Positions 23,885 through 34,955 are shown, counted from the stretch's first letter. The stretch: 64,000 bases of DNA from Phanerodontia chrysosporium (GCA_001910725.1 MJGA01000017.1:62001-126000), one strand, 5' to 3'. Program-made: numbers and translations. Notes: generated from the letters alone by a model not told the origin.

Positions 23885-24712
23885 CCACGCAGCTTACTTC
23901 GATTAGCTGTATTCACTGTCTCCCCTCTCCCCTCTCTTAAGGCCTCTATCTCTGTTTTTGTATGCGACAATTCATGCGCTTGATCGTGTGATACTTTACG
24001 AAAGCTACTTGTGCCTCGTCAAGCGCGAGGCGAAGAGTCGTGTGGGCCTGGAGGGCGCTCGGGCACCCATGCGAACACACCCAGATCGGGAAGTTCAGAT
24101 CGAGCCTCGACTGAGTCCGCGACGTCTACCGTGACCCTGTGGATCTGGACATTCGCTTCGCCTCCTTGAGATACGAGACATATCACATTCTCAACAGGCA
24201 AGACTGAGCGGCCGGTCTCGTGGGTTGGAGGGCGTGTCGTTGGGCTGTCGGTGGCGACGCCGATAGATATGCTCGAAAACTGCTGGAATATGTGCTCTCG
24301 GGGCCGATCGAAAGAGAAGAGTAGGAGGCTCCGGGGAAGGCGATCGGTCTCCGCGTTGAATCGCGGTAAACAAGCACGGCAGACATGCCTGATTAGGTGA
24401 GAGCACCATGCTCAAGACACGTCCAACACAGATGGAGGGACCTACATAATAAGCCCTTCGACGCCGTTTCATGAAGCGTGACGTGGCTTGCAACCTCAAC
24501 CGGGGAGAGCCTGTGGCCGCGAAGTCCGCGAAGGCGATCGAGCTCGATCCAAACCGAGGAAGCTCATCGTACCCCCTATGAGGCGGGCAGAGTCACTAAG
24601 ATGCTTGGGATCCTCGATTTATTGACTCTTAGTGTGTCGGCGATCGAGACTAGAAGCAACCCGGAGGTCGATCCTCCGCGAAGACGGTCAGCCTCGACGA
24701 GTCGCGGTAAAC
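23885..24712. other. Gene-poor stretch before repeat copy B
   Basis: No gene is supported. Short motifs recur, such as CGCGGTAAACAAG (near 24362 and 24713) and GGCGATCGAG (near 24532 and 24639), suggesting nested or decayed repeat material. Confidence 0.4.
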
Positions 24713-25251
24713 AAGAGAGTAACGTGACCGCGTGTCAGCCTCAGCCTTGAAAGCGTATAAGTAGTCGCCTCCTCGCCGCTTTCCAGACCGACCAAGTTTT
24801 CCTCCATTCCTCTTCCTCTCTCCCCCGCTCCTCCCCTCCTCTCCTCGCCTACCTTCCCCTGGGGTGGGGCGTCTGCCGGCACGCCAGCAGGCGTCCCGGT
24901 GTAGCCCTCTTCGCGGGCCCCGGGGACCAGTACCCGGCCTTCAAGAAGCATCTGCCACCTGAGTTGGGTGCGGCCGCGGGAAGCCAAGATACACCTGAAG
25001 GGGCTGCCTGCGGTGTGGGGTCGCCGCGCCCCTGCCGGACCGTCGTCCCTACTCCATGCGAACCGGCCGCATGCGAGGACGGGATGGCGGAGGGGTGTGG
25101 TTGGCTTTCACATTGCGGGTACGTCCTCTCGAGGGATGGGCGGGATAACAACCGTCCTGGCGCGGCCGTTTCCGTCGGCCCTTGGGATAAGTAGCTTGTC
25201 AGCCTCTCGAGACTGACAGGTGAAACCAACACGCGTCTAAATATAAATTGT
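24713..25251 (+). repeat. Dispersed repeat, copy B (LTR-like), plus orientation
   Basis: It is the inverted counterpart of 13038-13824. It starts with CGCGGTAAACAAG and TAACGTGAC, has a TATA-like GTATAAGTAG near 24757, a pyrimidine-rich stretch and then the roughly 390-bp conserved block ending in AATATAAATTG. A frame of 82 codons is open in both copies, but differences change residues freely, so it is unlikely to be coding. A solo LTR is the best guess. Confidence 0.75.
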
Positions 25252-25784
25252 TGAGATCAGCATCATGAGGGCACAGATACTGCCCTGAAAGAGTTGTAAT
25301 CAAAGGTTTGTCTGGTCTTTTCCGGTGTCGCTCAGTAGAATCCACTCAAAGTTTGCATTTTGTTCATTCGTCCTGGGCTCGTGGTTGATGTTGCAAGCTC
25401 TGTTTTCTAATAGTCAAATAGAGCTGATGAATACTAGATACGTACGGTTGTGTGCGGCATGTAAGTCTCCGTCCTCAACATGCCTACGGAGTCGGGATGA
25501 ACCAGGCCCAGCGGCTGGCGGTACGGGGTCTTCCGGGTCCTGTTCGTGACACATCGCGTAACAACCAACCATCTGTCACGCTGGTGTCAAGCTGTATCAG
25601 ACCTCCATGCCCTCACATCCTGAAAACTGCTTTCCTCTCCTTCTCAAAGATGAACCTTGTTTGGCTCATGTGCAGCGTTTGCGGCGGCTGGCAGGGCCGG
25701 AATCGTCGCCGCGATTATGCCGCTATCTCGCGGCGCCCAGCGGGCGACTCTCTCCGGCGTGCAGGTGCATGACCTCCACCAGCA
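25252..25784. other. Gene-poor stretch between repeat B and the candidate transposon
   Basis: No gene or recognised element is seen here. Confidence 0.4.
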
Positions 25785-25793
25785 GCGTACCGG
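25785..25793 (+). repeat. Left flanking duplication of the candidate transposon
   Basis: GCGTACCGG here and GCGTACCGC at 27489-27497 match at 8 of 9 bases in direct orientation, immediately outside the inverted arms. Confidence 0.6.
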
Positions 25794-25943
25794 AGCCGCT
25801 TCAGTTCGGCAGGTGACCTACCGAGGAAAGTTTCCTGCGGGCAGGTAACCTGTAAATAGGCGCCGACCTGCTCTGACCTGCTCTGACCTACGAAGAAAAA
25901 TAGGAAAATTCGAACAAAATAAACTAAATAAAGTGTCAAAAGC

Positions 25944-25993
25944 CGGGTTAGAACCGAGAGCAGATGCTTAAACCAACTGAACCAAGACGGCGC
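25944..25993 (-). other. tRNA-like (pol III box) sequence in the left arm
   Basis: On the minus strand there is a box A-like TGGTTCAGTTGG followed by a box B-like GGTTCTAACCC about 30 bases on. That spacing is too short for a full tRNA. It is likely a tRNA-derived relic, not a working tRNA gene. Confidence 0.4.
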
Positions 25994-27292
25994 AACATGT
26001 ATTCTACAAAATTATCTCATAACACACAATGGAAAGCTGCCAAATATGTGATCAGCGCTGTGCACCATACATGGCCAGGGCCGGGTTGCCCCAGGCGGCC
26101 TAGCACCCTGTCCCAGGGTTAGCCAAAGGTTAGCCAAGGCAAAAGAGAGCGAAAAGAAGAGAGAAAGGAGAGGGGGAACTCACCCAAATGGCAGCCAGAC
26201 CCTCTAGAGCTTCTCACTTGCTCGAGAAATGGCTCAACGGAGCTATGGGCGGCATCCCGCCGCGGCCAAGCGCCGCGTCCCGATTTGGCAAGCCCGCCTG
26301 CTCAGAGAGAGCAACGAGTTCTGCGCGCAATACATCGCGGGTGTGCACACAGACGGGTCTTCTAAACATAGTCAATGTAAACTGGAATTTAAGGGTATAC
26401 CATACGCTCAAAGTGGTATAAATAGAGGAGCAGTGGAGATTTTATGCATAATATGCCTCAAATAATCGTAAATAATCATTCTATGCTCAATAGGGTGCTA
26501 AAAGAAATAAAAGGCCGCTATATACATTGCAAAATTGCCTGAGACCCTTTCATGAGCTGCATACTGCTCACAGTGGAAGTGTCGGGTTGCCTGGGACATT
26601 CCGATTCCCCAGGAATCGGCTTACAGTTCGTATCAGGACGTCCCTCGCCACGTGGCCATAAGGCTTCGGCGTCTCTGTCCCTGCGCATCTTCAATCCTTG
26701 CGTCCCCGCCTTCTCTGCATGCGTTCAGTCGTGCCATGTCCCCCTAGGCTGATTTTCTCTCTCAAGGTTGCACCGTATATCCGTTATTATTTGTCACCGC
26801 AGCAGATGGAAGTCCCATACCGCTCGCAGCGGACATGCCACCCGAGGTGACGCCAGAATGCCTGAGGTATTGGAAGCGCTCGACAACATCCATTTAAAGA
26901 TCAGAATTGCCAAGAATTCTTGTATCCAAAAATGGTATAAACGGGCTATTGGACCAATAACCCACAGTAGGAAATACCACATTTGGCTACGAAGTGAGCA
27001 TAAAAAGACTTCCGAGCCTACAGTGACCACCAGCGACGCATTAGCGCCCGCCGTCCATGGTTGCAAACGTCACAAACGTATCGAAACTGTGCTACTACAC
27101 CTTCTTGCAAATACTCATAGCCCGGGAATCGGTCAGCGCGCGAAGCGAACTGCGCACAAGTATTGAGCTAGGGTTAGGGGCAAAGGGACCTTTCGCGCAC
27201 AGTTAGGCGCCCTCTGGCCTGGCTGGTCAGCGCTGCGCGGAGGCAATAATGTCATACAAGTATTACATGAAACGGGCAAACAACAAACTCTT

Positions 27293-27365
27293 GTAGTTCA
27301 ATGGTTAAGCGCGATAGTTGTATTGTGCGTGCTGCGGGTTCGAACCCCAGGGTGGTCGCATTTTT
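27293..27365 (+). other. tRNA-like (pol III box) sequence in the right arm
   Basis: A box A-like TAGTTCAATGGTTAAGC (27293) is followed by a box B GGGTTCGAACCCC (27336-27348) and a TTTTT run (27361) that could stop RNA polymerase III. The 3' end GGTGGTCGCA looks like a tRNA acceptor strand, but no matching 5' strand exists and the T stem pairs only in part, so this is a relic or a SINE-like head. Confidence 0.45.
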
Positions 27366-27488
27366 GGGAATTTCAACTAAATTCCCAAGAAGTAAAATAT
27401 TGCTCGCGCGCTTGGCGGCAGGTCAACTGCAGGTCAAAGGGCTGCAGGAAAATTTCCTGGGTAGGTGACCTGCCCAACTGAAGCTTCT

Positions 27489-27497
27489 GCGTACCGC
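27489..27497 (+). repeat. Right flanking duplication of the candidate transposon
   Basis: GCGTACCGC is the partner of 25785-25793. Confidence 0.6.
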
Positions 27498-27764
27498 GAT
27501 GATGCCCGAGGTCTGTAGGGGAACTTTGCATTTCTCGATAGCTGCGATCAATCTATGTGTAATTTCGCGATGCATGTCCCATGGGTGAGCAACAACCTCA
27601 TTGGCGTACGTCCCCGAGACGACCGTGCTGAGTCTTGAGATAGATGTCGACCGTACATATACATCAGACACACGGAACACTATGTCCGGGTCTTTGAGGC
27701 TATATAGGACGCTTCTATCTGCCTACCTACCTGGACTCGTGCAGTGACCGGCCGACCGAGACAG

Positions 27765-30113
27765 ATGGCAGCAGGAACGCGATTCCTTCTCGCCTTAGCG
27801 GTACTCCCCGTAGTCCTCGCAAGTATCAATGTCGCTGGACTCTCGCAGCTTGTTACAAGACGGCTGCCTCACCATGCTGGCAAAGTCATCTTCACTTCCA
27901 TCAATGGCACAGGAGACAACTTCGTCGTCCGCGACGGTAGCGCTTCAGGTACGATTGACGTATCCTGCACGTCTACCAGCGCGTGTGCTCGCGGACTATA
28001 CACGTATGTCATTTTGCACCTCCTGATATATATGCTGACAGCTCGCATACCTAGCTATTTGACAGAGGTAGGAGGGGTCGACATATTCTGGACGGGGTCT
28101 AAGCTCCACGAGCTCCCGTCTCCCCTTCCGAAACTGGGAAGACCCATACAGGGCTCTGCTATCGTACCCTATCGCTACCATTTCAACACTGTCACATTTG
28201 GCTACACGACAGCATTCTGGGACTTCGACCAGTGGTCATCGCACCTCGATTGGCTCGCTCTCCGTGGGGTCAACCTACCGCTGGCTTGGGTTGGCTTCGA
28301 GACCATTCTTGTTGCAACGTTTAAAGAGTTTGGCCTCTCAGATGCAGAGATTGCAGACTTCTTGTCCGCCCCTGCGTTTCTGCCCTGGAATCGGTTCGGG
28401 AATATTCAGGGCTCCTGGGCGGGTCCTCTTCCTGTCAAGTGGAACGAGGACCAGTCTGCTCTGCAGAAGCAGATCCTTGCTCGCATGCTCGAGCTCGGCA
28501 TGACTCCCATCCTCCCGGCCTTCACCGGGTTTGTACCGCGCGCCATGGCCACGCACTACCCTAATGCGTCTATTGCAGACGGCAGCGCATGGGCTGGCTT
28601 CCCGGCGACCTCCACCAACGACTCATTCCTGGATCCCTCAGACCCTCTGTTTGCCTCCATTCAGCGCACATTCCTCACGAAGCAGCAGGAAGCGTACGGC
28701 AACATCACGCGCTTCTACACGCTCGACCAGTACAACGAAAACGACCCGCTCACGGGGGACACGGCGTACCTCTCCTCGGTGGCGTCAAGCACGCTCGCGA
28801 GCCTGCGCGCGGTGGACCCCGACGCCGTATGGGTCATGCAGGGCTGGCTCTTCTACATCAACGCCGCGTTCTGGACGGACGCGCGCATCGCGGCGTACCT
28901 CGGCGCCGTCCCCGGCGCGGACAGCATGCTCGTGCTCGACCTCTACGCGGACGTGCAGCCGCAGTGGAACCGCACGCACTCGTACGGCGGGAAGCCGTGG
29001 GTGTGGTGCCAGCTGCACAACCTCGGCGGCAGCCTCGGTCTCGAGGGGAACCTCCCTGAGCTCTTTGAGGCGCCACTTGCGGCGCTACAGGCGCAAGGCA
29101 GCACCATGGTCGGTGTCGGCAACACCATGGAGGGCATGGAGCCCGGGAATGAGATCGTGTACGGTGCACTGCTGGATCAGGCATGGTCGTCGTCGCCCCT
29201 GGATGTCTCCGATTACGTGCTGAAGCGAGCCGCGCGGAGGTATTCCCTGGGAGAGCTGACACCTACGCTGAAGAAGGCTTGGAGCATTATTGGCTCCACG
29301 ATCTATAGCAACCAGGATTCCGACGCGCAGATGACAATACGGAGCATACTCGAGCTATCGCCGAGCCTCTCTGGACTCACCAACGTAACAGGTATGCAGT
29401 CGCATGCCCAAGTCTAGACGACCGCTGACATAATGCTGCACAGGCCTCATACCAACCAAGATTCCCTATGACACGAACACCACCCTCCAGCCTGCCGTCA
29501 AGCTCCTCTGGCAAGCCCAGAAGGAGACGCCTCCTTGCGCGACGTGCCCGAGTTCGCATTCGACCTCATCGAGTTCACGCGCCAGTTGCTTGCGAATCGG
29601 TTCGCTGAGCTGTACAACAGGCTCGTCGGCGTGTATAGCGACGCATCTTCGAACGCGCACGACGTGTCCGCCGCGGGCCAGCCGCTGCTCGACCTCCTGT
29701 CCGACCTCGACGCGCTGCTGTACACGAACGAGAACTACCTGTTCAGCACCTGGATCGCGCGCGCGACGCGCTGGGCGCACGGGAACGCGTCGGATGCCGC
29801 GAACCTCGAGTATCAGGCGCGCAACCAGATCACGCTCTGGGGGCCCGACGGCGAGATCAACGACTACGCGTCGAAGCAGTGGGCGGGCATTGTCGGCGGA
29901 TACTATGCCGTTCGGTGGGGAGCGTTCATCTCGAGCCTGGCCGAAGCAAAAGCCGCGAACCAGCCGTTCAACTCTACAAAGTTTAGCGGACAGATGTTCC
30001 AGCTGGCTCAAGAATTCGACGCGCAGAGATGGGGCAACCATCAGAATGAGACCTGGAGCACAAAAGGTGACAGCTTGGAAACCGTGCAAACCATCCTAGC
30101 ACGTTGGACATGA
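27765..30113 (+). CDS. Alpha-N-acetylglucosaminidase, GH89
   Basis: GH89 enzymes remove terminal alpha-linked GlcNAc; the human member NAGLU degrades heparan sulfate in lysosomes. Here a signal peptide (FLLALAVLPVVLA after the ATG at 27765) points to secretion or vacuolar delivery. Family features in order: YLTEVGGVDIFWTG, PYRYHFNTVTFGYTTAFWDF, DWLALRGVNLPLAWVGFE, the first expected catalytic Glu in YTLDQYNENDPLTG, WVMQGWLFY, WVWCQLHNLGG, and the second in GNTMEGMEPGNEIVYGAL. The C-terminal helical domain contains YASKQWAGIVGGYYAVRWG. Introns fit near 28003-28053 and 29391-29443. One base is missing near 29520 (AQKGDASLRDVPEF is restored by one G). The length of about 740 residues is usual. 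It converges with the ribosomal protein gene eL28. Confidence 0.92.
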
Positions 30114-30288
30114 TCTCAGCCGTTATAGACCTACCTGTTGAGAATTTGCAAGCCTTACATACACACCAGTACGAATAGAATCTTTCAAGCCTAAGTGTGC
30201 ATAGATTGCTCGTGGTGGGAGGCATGAAGACATGTGCAGCAAAAAAGACCGATAGCAAGACGAAGTACAGATCGACAGGGAAAAGAGC

Positions 30289-31274
30289 TTAGGCCTTGGT
30301 GACCTTCTTGCCGCGGCTCTTCTTTGGTGGGGCGGCCTTCTTCTCCTTCTGGGAGGCGAGGATGGCAGAGGTGCGGGCAAGAGCAGCCTATGAGGCAAGG
30401 TACAGTTAGCACCGTGCGACGAGGCCGAGAGTAATGAAGCGTAGGGCAAAGTAAAAGTGAAAAAGCAAGAGAAAGAGAAAGGTGAAGAAAAGGAATGTAA
30501 GCCTCAGAGAGCCGGGCGATCGCGAGGAGCATCGAACAGTACCCGATAACAACCTGAGGCGTACTCAGCAGCAGTTTGCCACTGAGCCACGCGATGTTGC
30601 ACTCATGTCCACACCTCACTTTCGTATGGCCTTGCGGCAGTCCAGTGGGCTCTAGGTGGTGCGATTGTGTTGTAGTCTTCTGACCCAGTTGCGGGCCCAT
30701 AGGGGGAGGAAAGCGTACACGACGAAATGGTACCAAAGAGATGGGCGAGCATGGAGATACTCACGGTCCTCAGGTCAGGGCGGTAGCCGCGCTTGGCGAG
30801 CTTAGCGACAACACCGGCCGCACGGCGGGGGCCAGAGCGGTTGCGGATGGTGGAGGTGACGAACGCCTTCTTGACGGTGTGGGGGGAGGCGCCCTTCTTG
30901 CGGGTGACGATCTGGACACCAGCCGCAGAGGGGGTGATGGCGATGGTCTAGCGCAGGAGTCAAAACTCAGTCTTACAAGCCAAAGCGCAGTTAGCGCAGA
31001 AACGCACCTTCTCGTTAGCAAGGCCGGAGTACTTGAACGAGTGGAGGTTGGTCAAGTTGCCCTGTACAAAGCGAACAGTTGGATGCCCTGAATGCCCAAA
31101 GCCTCTCAGAAACTCACCGCCTCACGCGAGAAGACGGGACCCTCGGCCACCTTCTTCACAATGAAGGAGTTGTTTTTCTGCAAATTTTGATTTCCGGTCA
31201 GCAACAGCGGCCTAGCATACGTTCGAGGGAGCGCAACGCACGCGGAGAAGGAGCCACTGGAGGTCGGCGGACAT
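30289..31274 (-). CDS. 60S ribosomal protein eL28
   Basis: Structural protein of the large ribosomal subunit. Spliced exons give MSADLQWLLLR, KNNSFIVKKVAEGPVFSREA, GNLTNLHSFKYSGLANEK, then TIAITPSAAGVQIVTRKK to KRGYRPDLRT, and the Lys-rich tail ending KKSRGKKVTKA with TAA at 30289. This matches eL28 along its whole length of about 140 residues. The last intron (about 30388-30764, 377 nt) is far longer than the roughly 50-nt introns elsewhere in the window. The frame is intact. The gene is convergent with the GH89 gene and lies about 230 bases downstream of Nog2, on the same strand. Confidence 0.94.
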
Positions 31275-31501
31275 CTTGACGGTCTTGCTATCGTACACTT
31301 GGGCGTTGCGGACGAGTGAGTTTGGTGGCTGAGCGCAACTGTACAGTGCCAAACATAAACAAACAGAGGCGCGCGACATCCATTTCAGGCAAGAGGCGCA
31401 CCCACGGAGCGCTCGTGACACCGGAAACAAATATGAATGCGATAGCCAATGGTACACCCGATACATGAAGAAGCAACAGACAGAAAGCTATACAACGAAA
31501 C

Positions 31502-33759
31502 TCAAGTCCGCTTTTTGCGGCCACCCTTCTGCAATGCCTTCATGTGCGCCGCCTTCTCACGGTTTTTGTTCTTGACGTTCGCAGTCGAGTAGAAGTTCGT
31601 AGCCTTCTTCTTGCTAGTCTTCATGCGGGGCTCCTTCTTGGTTTGTGCTGGCTCCTCGTCCGACACGGCTGTAAATGTCACATCAATATCAAACACACTG
31701 TTGAAGAATCCAGGATGTGACGAACCTGCAGCTGCCTCTGATGCATCGTCATCCGCCTTGCTGAACACAGTCGGAACGTCCTCCGATGGCTCGTCGCCCT
31801 TGAAAACGTCGTTCCATGCAAGGTCTTCCTCTCCCTGCTCGCCTTCGGCTTCCCCGTCGGCCTCATCGTCGTCACTCGCCTCAGCACCCTCAGCGTCCTC
31901 ATCTGCCACGTCCTCGAGTTCCTCGTCGAGAGGCTTGATATCCTCCGGTACGAACGTGTTCTTCTGGATGATAGAACCAAAGTTCTGCACCACGCCCGGC
32001 ACGCGCGGCTCCTCTTCCTCACGCGCCTTCGCCTTGCCCTTTGCGTCTTTCTTCCCTGCCTTCGCCTCGGCCTTGTTCAGCTCATCGGGCCTCTCGGGTG
32101 GCGGGACGAAGAATGGGATGCGGCCGCGCACCCAGTCGCTGAGCATAATCTTCGCGACCGAGTCGAGGTCGGGCTCGCCGCCCTTCAGCAAGCGACCCTT
32201 CATCCGCGCCATCTTGTCGAGGAATGTCTCTGCGGGCCAGCCTTGCGAAGGATCGTCAGGGTTGGGCAAGGGGATGCCGTACGTGCGTGAGAGGTAGATA
32301 GGCTTGACGCGCTCCATGAGCGCAGGGATGTGCTCGGATGGAGTGGCAAGAGCCTCGACACGGACGACGCCCTTCAAGACAGTCGAGGTCGTCGAGTCCT
32401 TGGCAGACGTAGGGACGATACCAGGGCAGTCAATCAGGTAGATACGCTTTGTAAGCGTGATGTATTGCCAGACCTATCGACACCGGTCAGCAAGGTCGTC
32501 ACTACAGCTACCGCCAAACGCACCTTGGTCTCTCCAGGGACGGGAGCAACGTTGCAGACCTTGCTGCTTTTGAGGGTATTGATGACGCTGCTCTTTCCGA
32601 CATTAGGGTATCCAATGAGACCGACCGAGATCTGCTTCTTGTCAGAGTGCAGCTGTGAGAACTGGCGCAGGAGCTGGATGAGCGAGCCCTTGCCAAAGGA
32701 GTGATTGGGCGAGGCGTGGAAGGCGAGGGTCGGATACCGCGGAGTAAGGTGCTGAACGTAGCGCGCTGTCACCCAGTTCGGCACGAGGTCGCACTTATTG
32801 ATGATGAGAACGACCTGCTTGTGTGCCTTCTCTTTGCGGATGAACTCGAGCACGCTCTCGCAAAGAGTGCCCAGAGGATCGCGGGCGTCGAGCACATGCA
32901 GGATGACATCCGAAGAGTCGATGACTTTGTACAACTCTCCATAAATACGGCGGGAGGTTCCCTTGGCGTAGATGGGCTCAATAATGTCAGAGTATGTTGG
33001 GAATTCGACATTGGAACCCGAGGCAAATGGCTCTATAGGTATCGCTTGAGCACATTGGTCAGCGCAGGCGCAAATGACAACGTACCGCCGTCCGCGTTTG
33101 TGGCAGAAGCCTTCTGCTCAGCCTCGTCGACAGCAGCACTACCAGCCTTGCTGAGCTCCTCAAAGCTACCAACGTCCAACCGTGGCTTCTTGCGCTGAGC
33201 TTTTGGACCGAAGTGTCTTGGAAAGGCTCGGTCTCGACAATATGAGAGCGCTACATGCAGCTTAGGTTCAGTCATCTGTAGTAAAGTAAGCTGTGTGATA
33301 TGCGCACCTTGCGAAGATTCGGATTGGCAGCATCGTCGAGGAGAGCCATGGGCAGCTTGTTGCGGCGAAGCAGAACGGAGTACGGGTCATGCTGCTTGCC
33401 AGCCAGGCTCGTACGGAAGTGATCGAGGGCCTTTTGTGTGATCACCCTGGTGTTGCCTGCAGCACCCAGCATTCAGCATCCCTGACCCAAGTCTCTTACA
33501 CCCAGCACGCACCGAACCACCGCCGGTCAGGCTGCACCCGTCCAGGTTTCGTCTCGTCCTCGCCCTTCTGGAACGCAGCAGCCTGTATAATCTTGCCGTC
33601 CTTGTCGCGGACGGCCTTGCCGCTGTTCAGCATCTTCAGCCGCGAGACCTGCTTCGCATTGCGGTAGAAGTTCTCGCCCTTGACCTTCTGCAGCGAAACG
33701 CCAGAGGACGAAGACGAGCGGGTCTTCGAGCCCGTGCCGGTCTTCTTCGTAGGTGCCAT
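31502..33759 (-). CDS. Nucleolar/nuclear GTPase Nog2 (Nug2, GNL2)
   Basis: Nog2 is a circularly permuted GTPase that binds late nucleolar and nuclear pre-60S particles and blocks early export. The N-terminal NGP1 region has [19 protein letters not shown] and [20 protein letters not shown]. The permuted motifs follow in order: [20 protein letters not shown] (G4), [14 protein letters not shown] (G1) and DCPGIVP (G3). The acidic stretch and a basic tail ([20 protein letters not shown]) end at 31502. Introns fit near 33468-33520, 33258-33314, 33031-33088, 32476-32523 and a 57-nt one near 31670-31726. I took the ATG at 33759 ([17 protein letters not shown]). One T is missing near 33220; adding it gives [20 protein letters not shown]. 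Confidence 0.93.
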
Positions 33760-34035
33760 CGTAGCGATGAAGGAGGCAGTGAGGAAGAGGGGGTTGGGGG
33801 ATGCCTCACAGAGGCAGAGGTCACCAGTAAGGTGGAGGTGCGCCCGGTCCAAAAATTCGAGACCGCGCCTTTCCACTTTGGGAAGGGCGGGATCTTCTCA
33901 CGCATCCCGACGTATTGGCGCCTGCACAACCGTTCACCAATCGCGCGCTCCCAAGCCTCATACCGTCTTCGAGCAGAGACAAACGAACAGCGTATATTAG
34001 TATTGCATGCACACATCATAGGACATCCTTTCGAT
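33760..34035. other. Short intergenic stretch
   Basis: It is the Nog2 promoter and the 3' end of the DUF3140 gene; no extra gene is seen. Confidence 0.4.
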
Positions 34036-34955
34036 TCACTGTTGTCCAGTGTTCTGCTCATCGTTCTCTGCTGCAGTCTTCGACTTCTTCCGCGCACGCT
34101 GCTCCTCGTCCTGCTCCTCGACGACCGCCTCCGACCCTGCAGCACCAGCATCTTCGAAGTCGACACCCGCATCCTTCGCCAGAGCCTCGATCTCATCTTG
34201 TTTCGCTTTCTCCTCGGCGTCTTTCGCAGCCTTGTCTGTCGCGGCACTTTCCTCGAGCTTGCGCTTGGATCCTACCGCAGAGGGCCTCTCCGTCTTCTCG
34301 CCTGCTGGAGCTTGTTCTACCTCCGCCTCCCTGCTTAGTTCCTCTTTCCGTTTGTCTGTCCGTCTTCGCCCCGTCAAGAGTCTTAATAGGGTCCTGCAGC
34401 ATGAAAGGTCAGTTGCATTCATCGAGGCACCAACATCAGGCAAACATACGTGGCCCCAGTTTTTGAGACTGACAGAAATGCGAATCAGCATTATGTCGAC
34501 TTTATGCGCATAAGAATGGCTTCACAAACCTAATGGTACTCTTCGTGTTCTCCAGCTCTTCTTTGTCTTGGTCTCCTTCATGTGGTCCTCCTGAGCAATG
34601 TGTCGCTTATCGTAGCTGTTGGACGTGAGCTCATGCCATGCAAACTAGCATCGCAGGACGCCTGGCGTACCTCACAACCTTGCGCATATGCTCAATATCC
34701 TCCTATTCCAGGAACGTGTCAGACGAGGGATATATGCGGCGCGACCGTCACCCAACCACGCACATCGTCATACTTCTCGGGGTCCTTGGTCGGGTTCTTC
34801 TTCAGAATCTCGATAATCTTGTGGCCGCTCTCGAGGCCGACGCCGGTACCCGCCTTCTTGCTCTGCGGGTCGTCGAGCCACGCCTGCAGCTCCTCGACGG
34901 TCATGTTGTTCAGCACATTGAACTCGCGGATGACGTCCTCTCTGCTCTTCGTCAT
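34036..34955 (-). CDS. DUF3140 domain protein
   Basis: Fungal proteins with DUF3140 have no settled role; some are described as DNA-binding. The start MTKSREDVIREFNVLNNMTV leads to EELQAWLDDPQSKKAG, ESGHKIIEILKKNPTKDPEK and, across introns, EDIEHMRKVVSYDKRHIAQE and SLKNWGHDPIKTLDG, all typical of the family. The tail is acidic and basic low complexity (GSKRKLEESAATDKAAKDAE to ARKKSKTAAENDEQNTGQQ). Introns fit near 34713-34769, 34615-34667, 34476-34532 and 34396-34449. Two one-base breaks (near 34573 and 34360) must be closed to join the parts. The KRKLEE and RARKKSK clusters could be nuclear localisation signals. Confidence 0.8.

Larger units (their letters stand above)
25794..27488. mobile_element. 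Non-autonomous DNA transposon candidate (Mutator-like or hAT-like)
   Basis: The two ends are inverted copies. The first 43 or so bases align without a gap (left end AGCCGCTTCAGTTCGGCAGG, right end read inward AGAAGCTTCAGTTGGGCAGG) with few mismatches, and weaker similarity continues inward for about 190 bases. Flanking sequence is duplicated (8 of 9 bases). Long inverted arms with a 9-bp duplication are typical of Mutator-like elements; an 8-bp duplication would also fit hAT or related groups. No transposase frame is present inside; the largest frame, about 130 codons near 26768, has no family signal. Both arms contain repeated AGGTCA/TGACCT words and a tRNA-like sequence. Confidence 0.65.

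Noticed and set aside
24968..25216. Small protein conserved between the two dispersed repeats
   Set aside because: The 82-codon frame is open in both copies, but differences change residues as readily as not, and a small gap lies near its start. Non-coding repeat sequence is simpler.
27293..27360. Functional tRNA gene
   Set aside because: Box A and box B are present, but the 5' acceptor strand does not pair with the 3' end and the T stem is incomplete.
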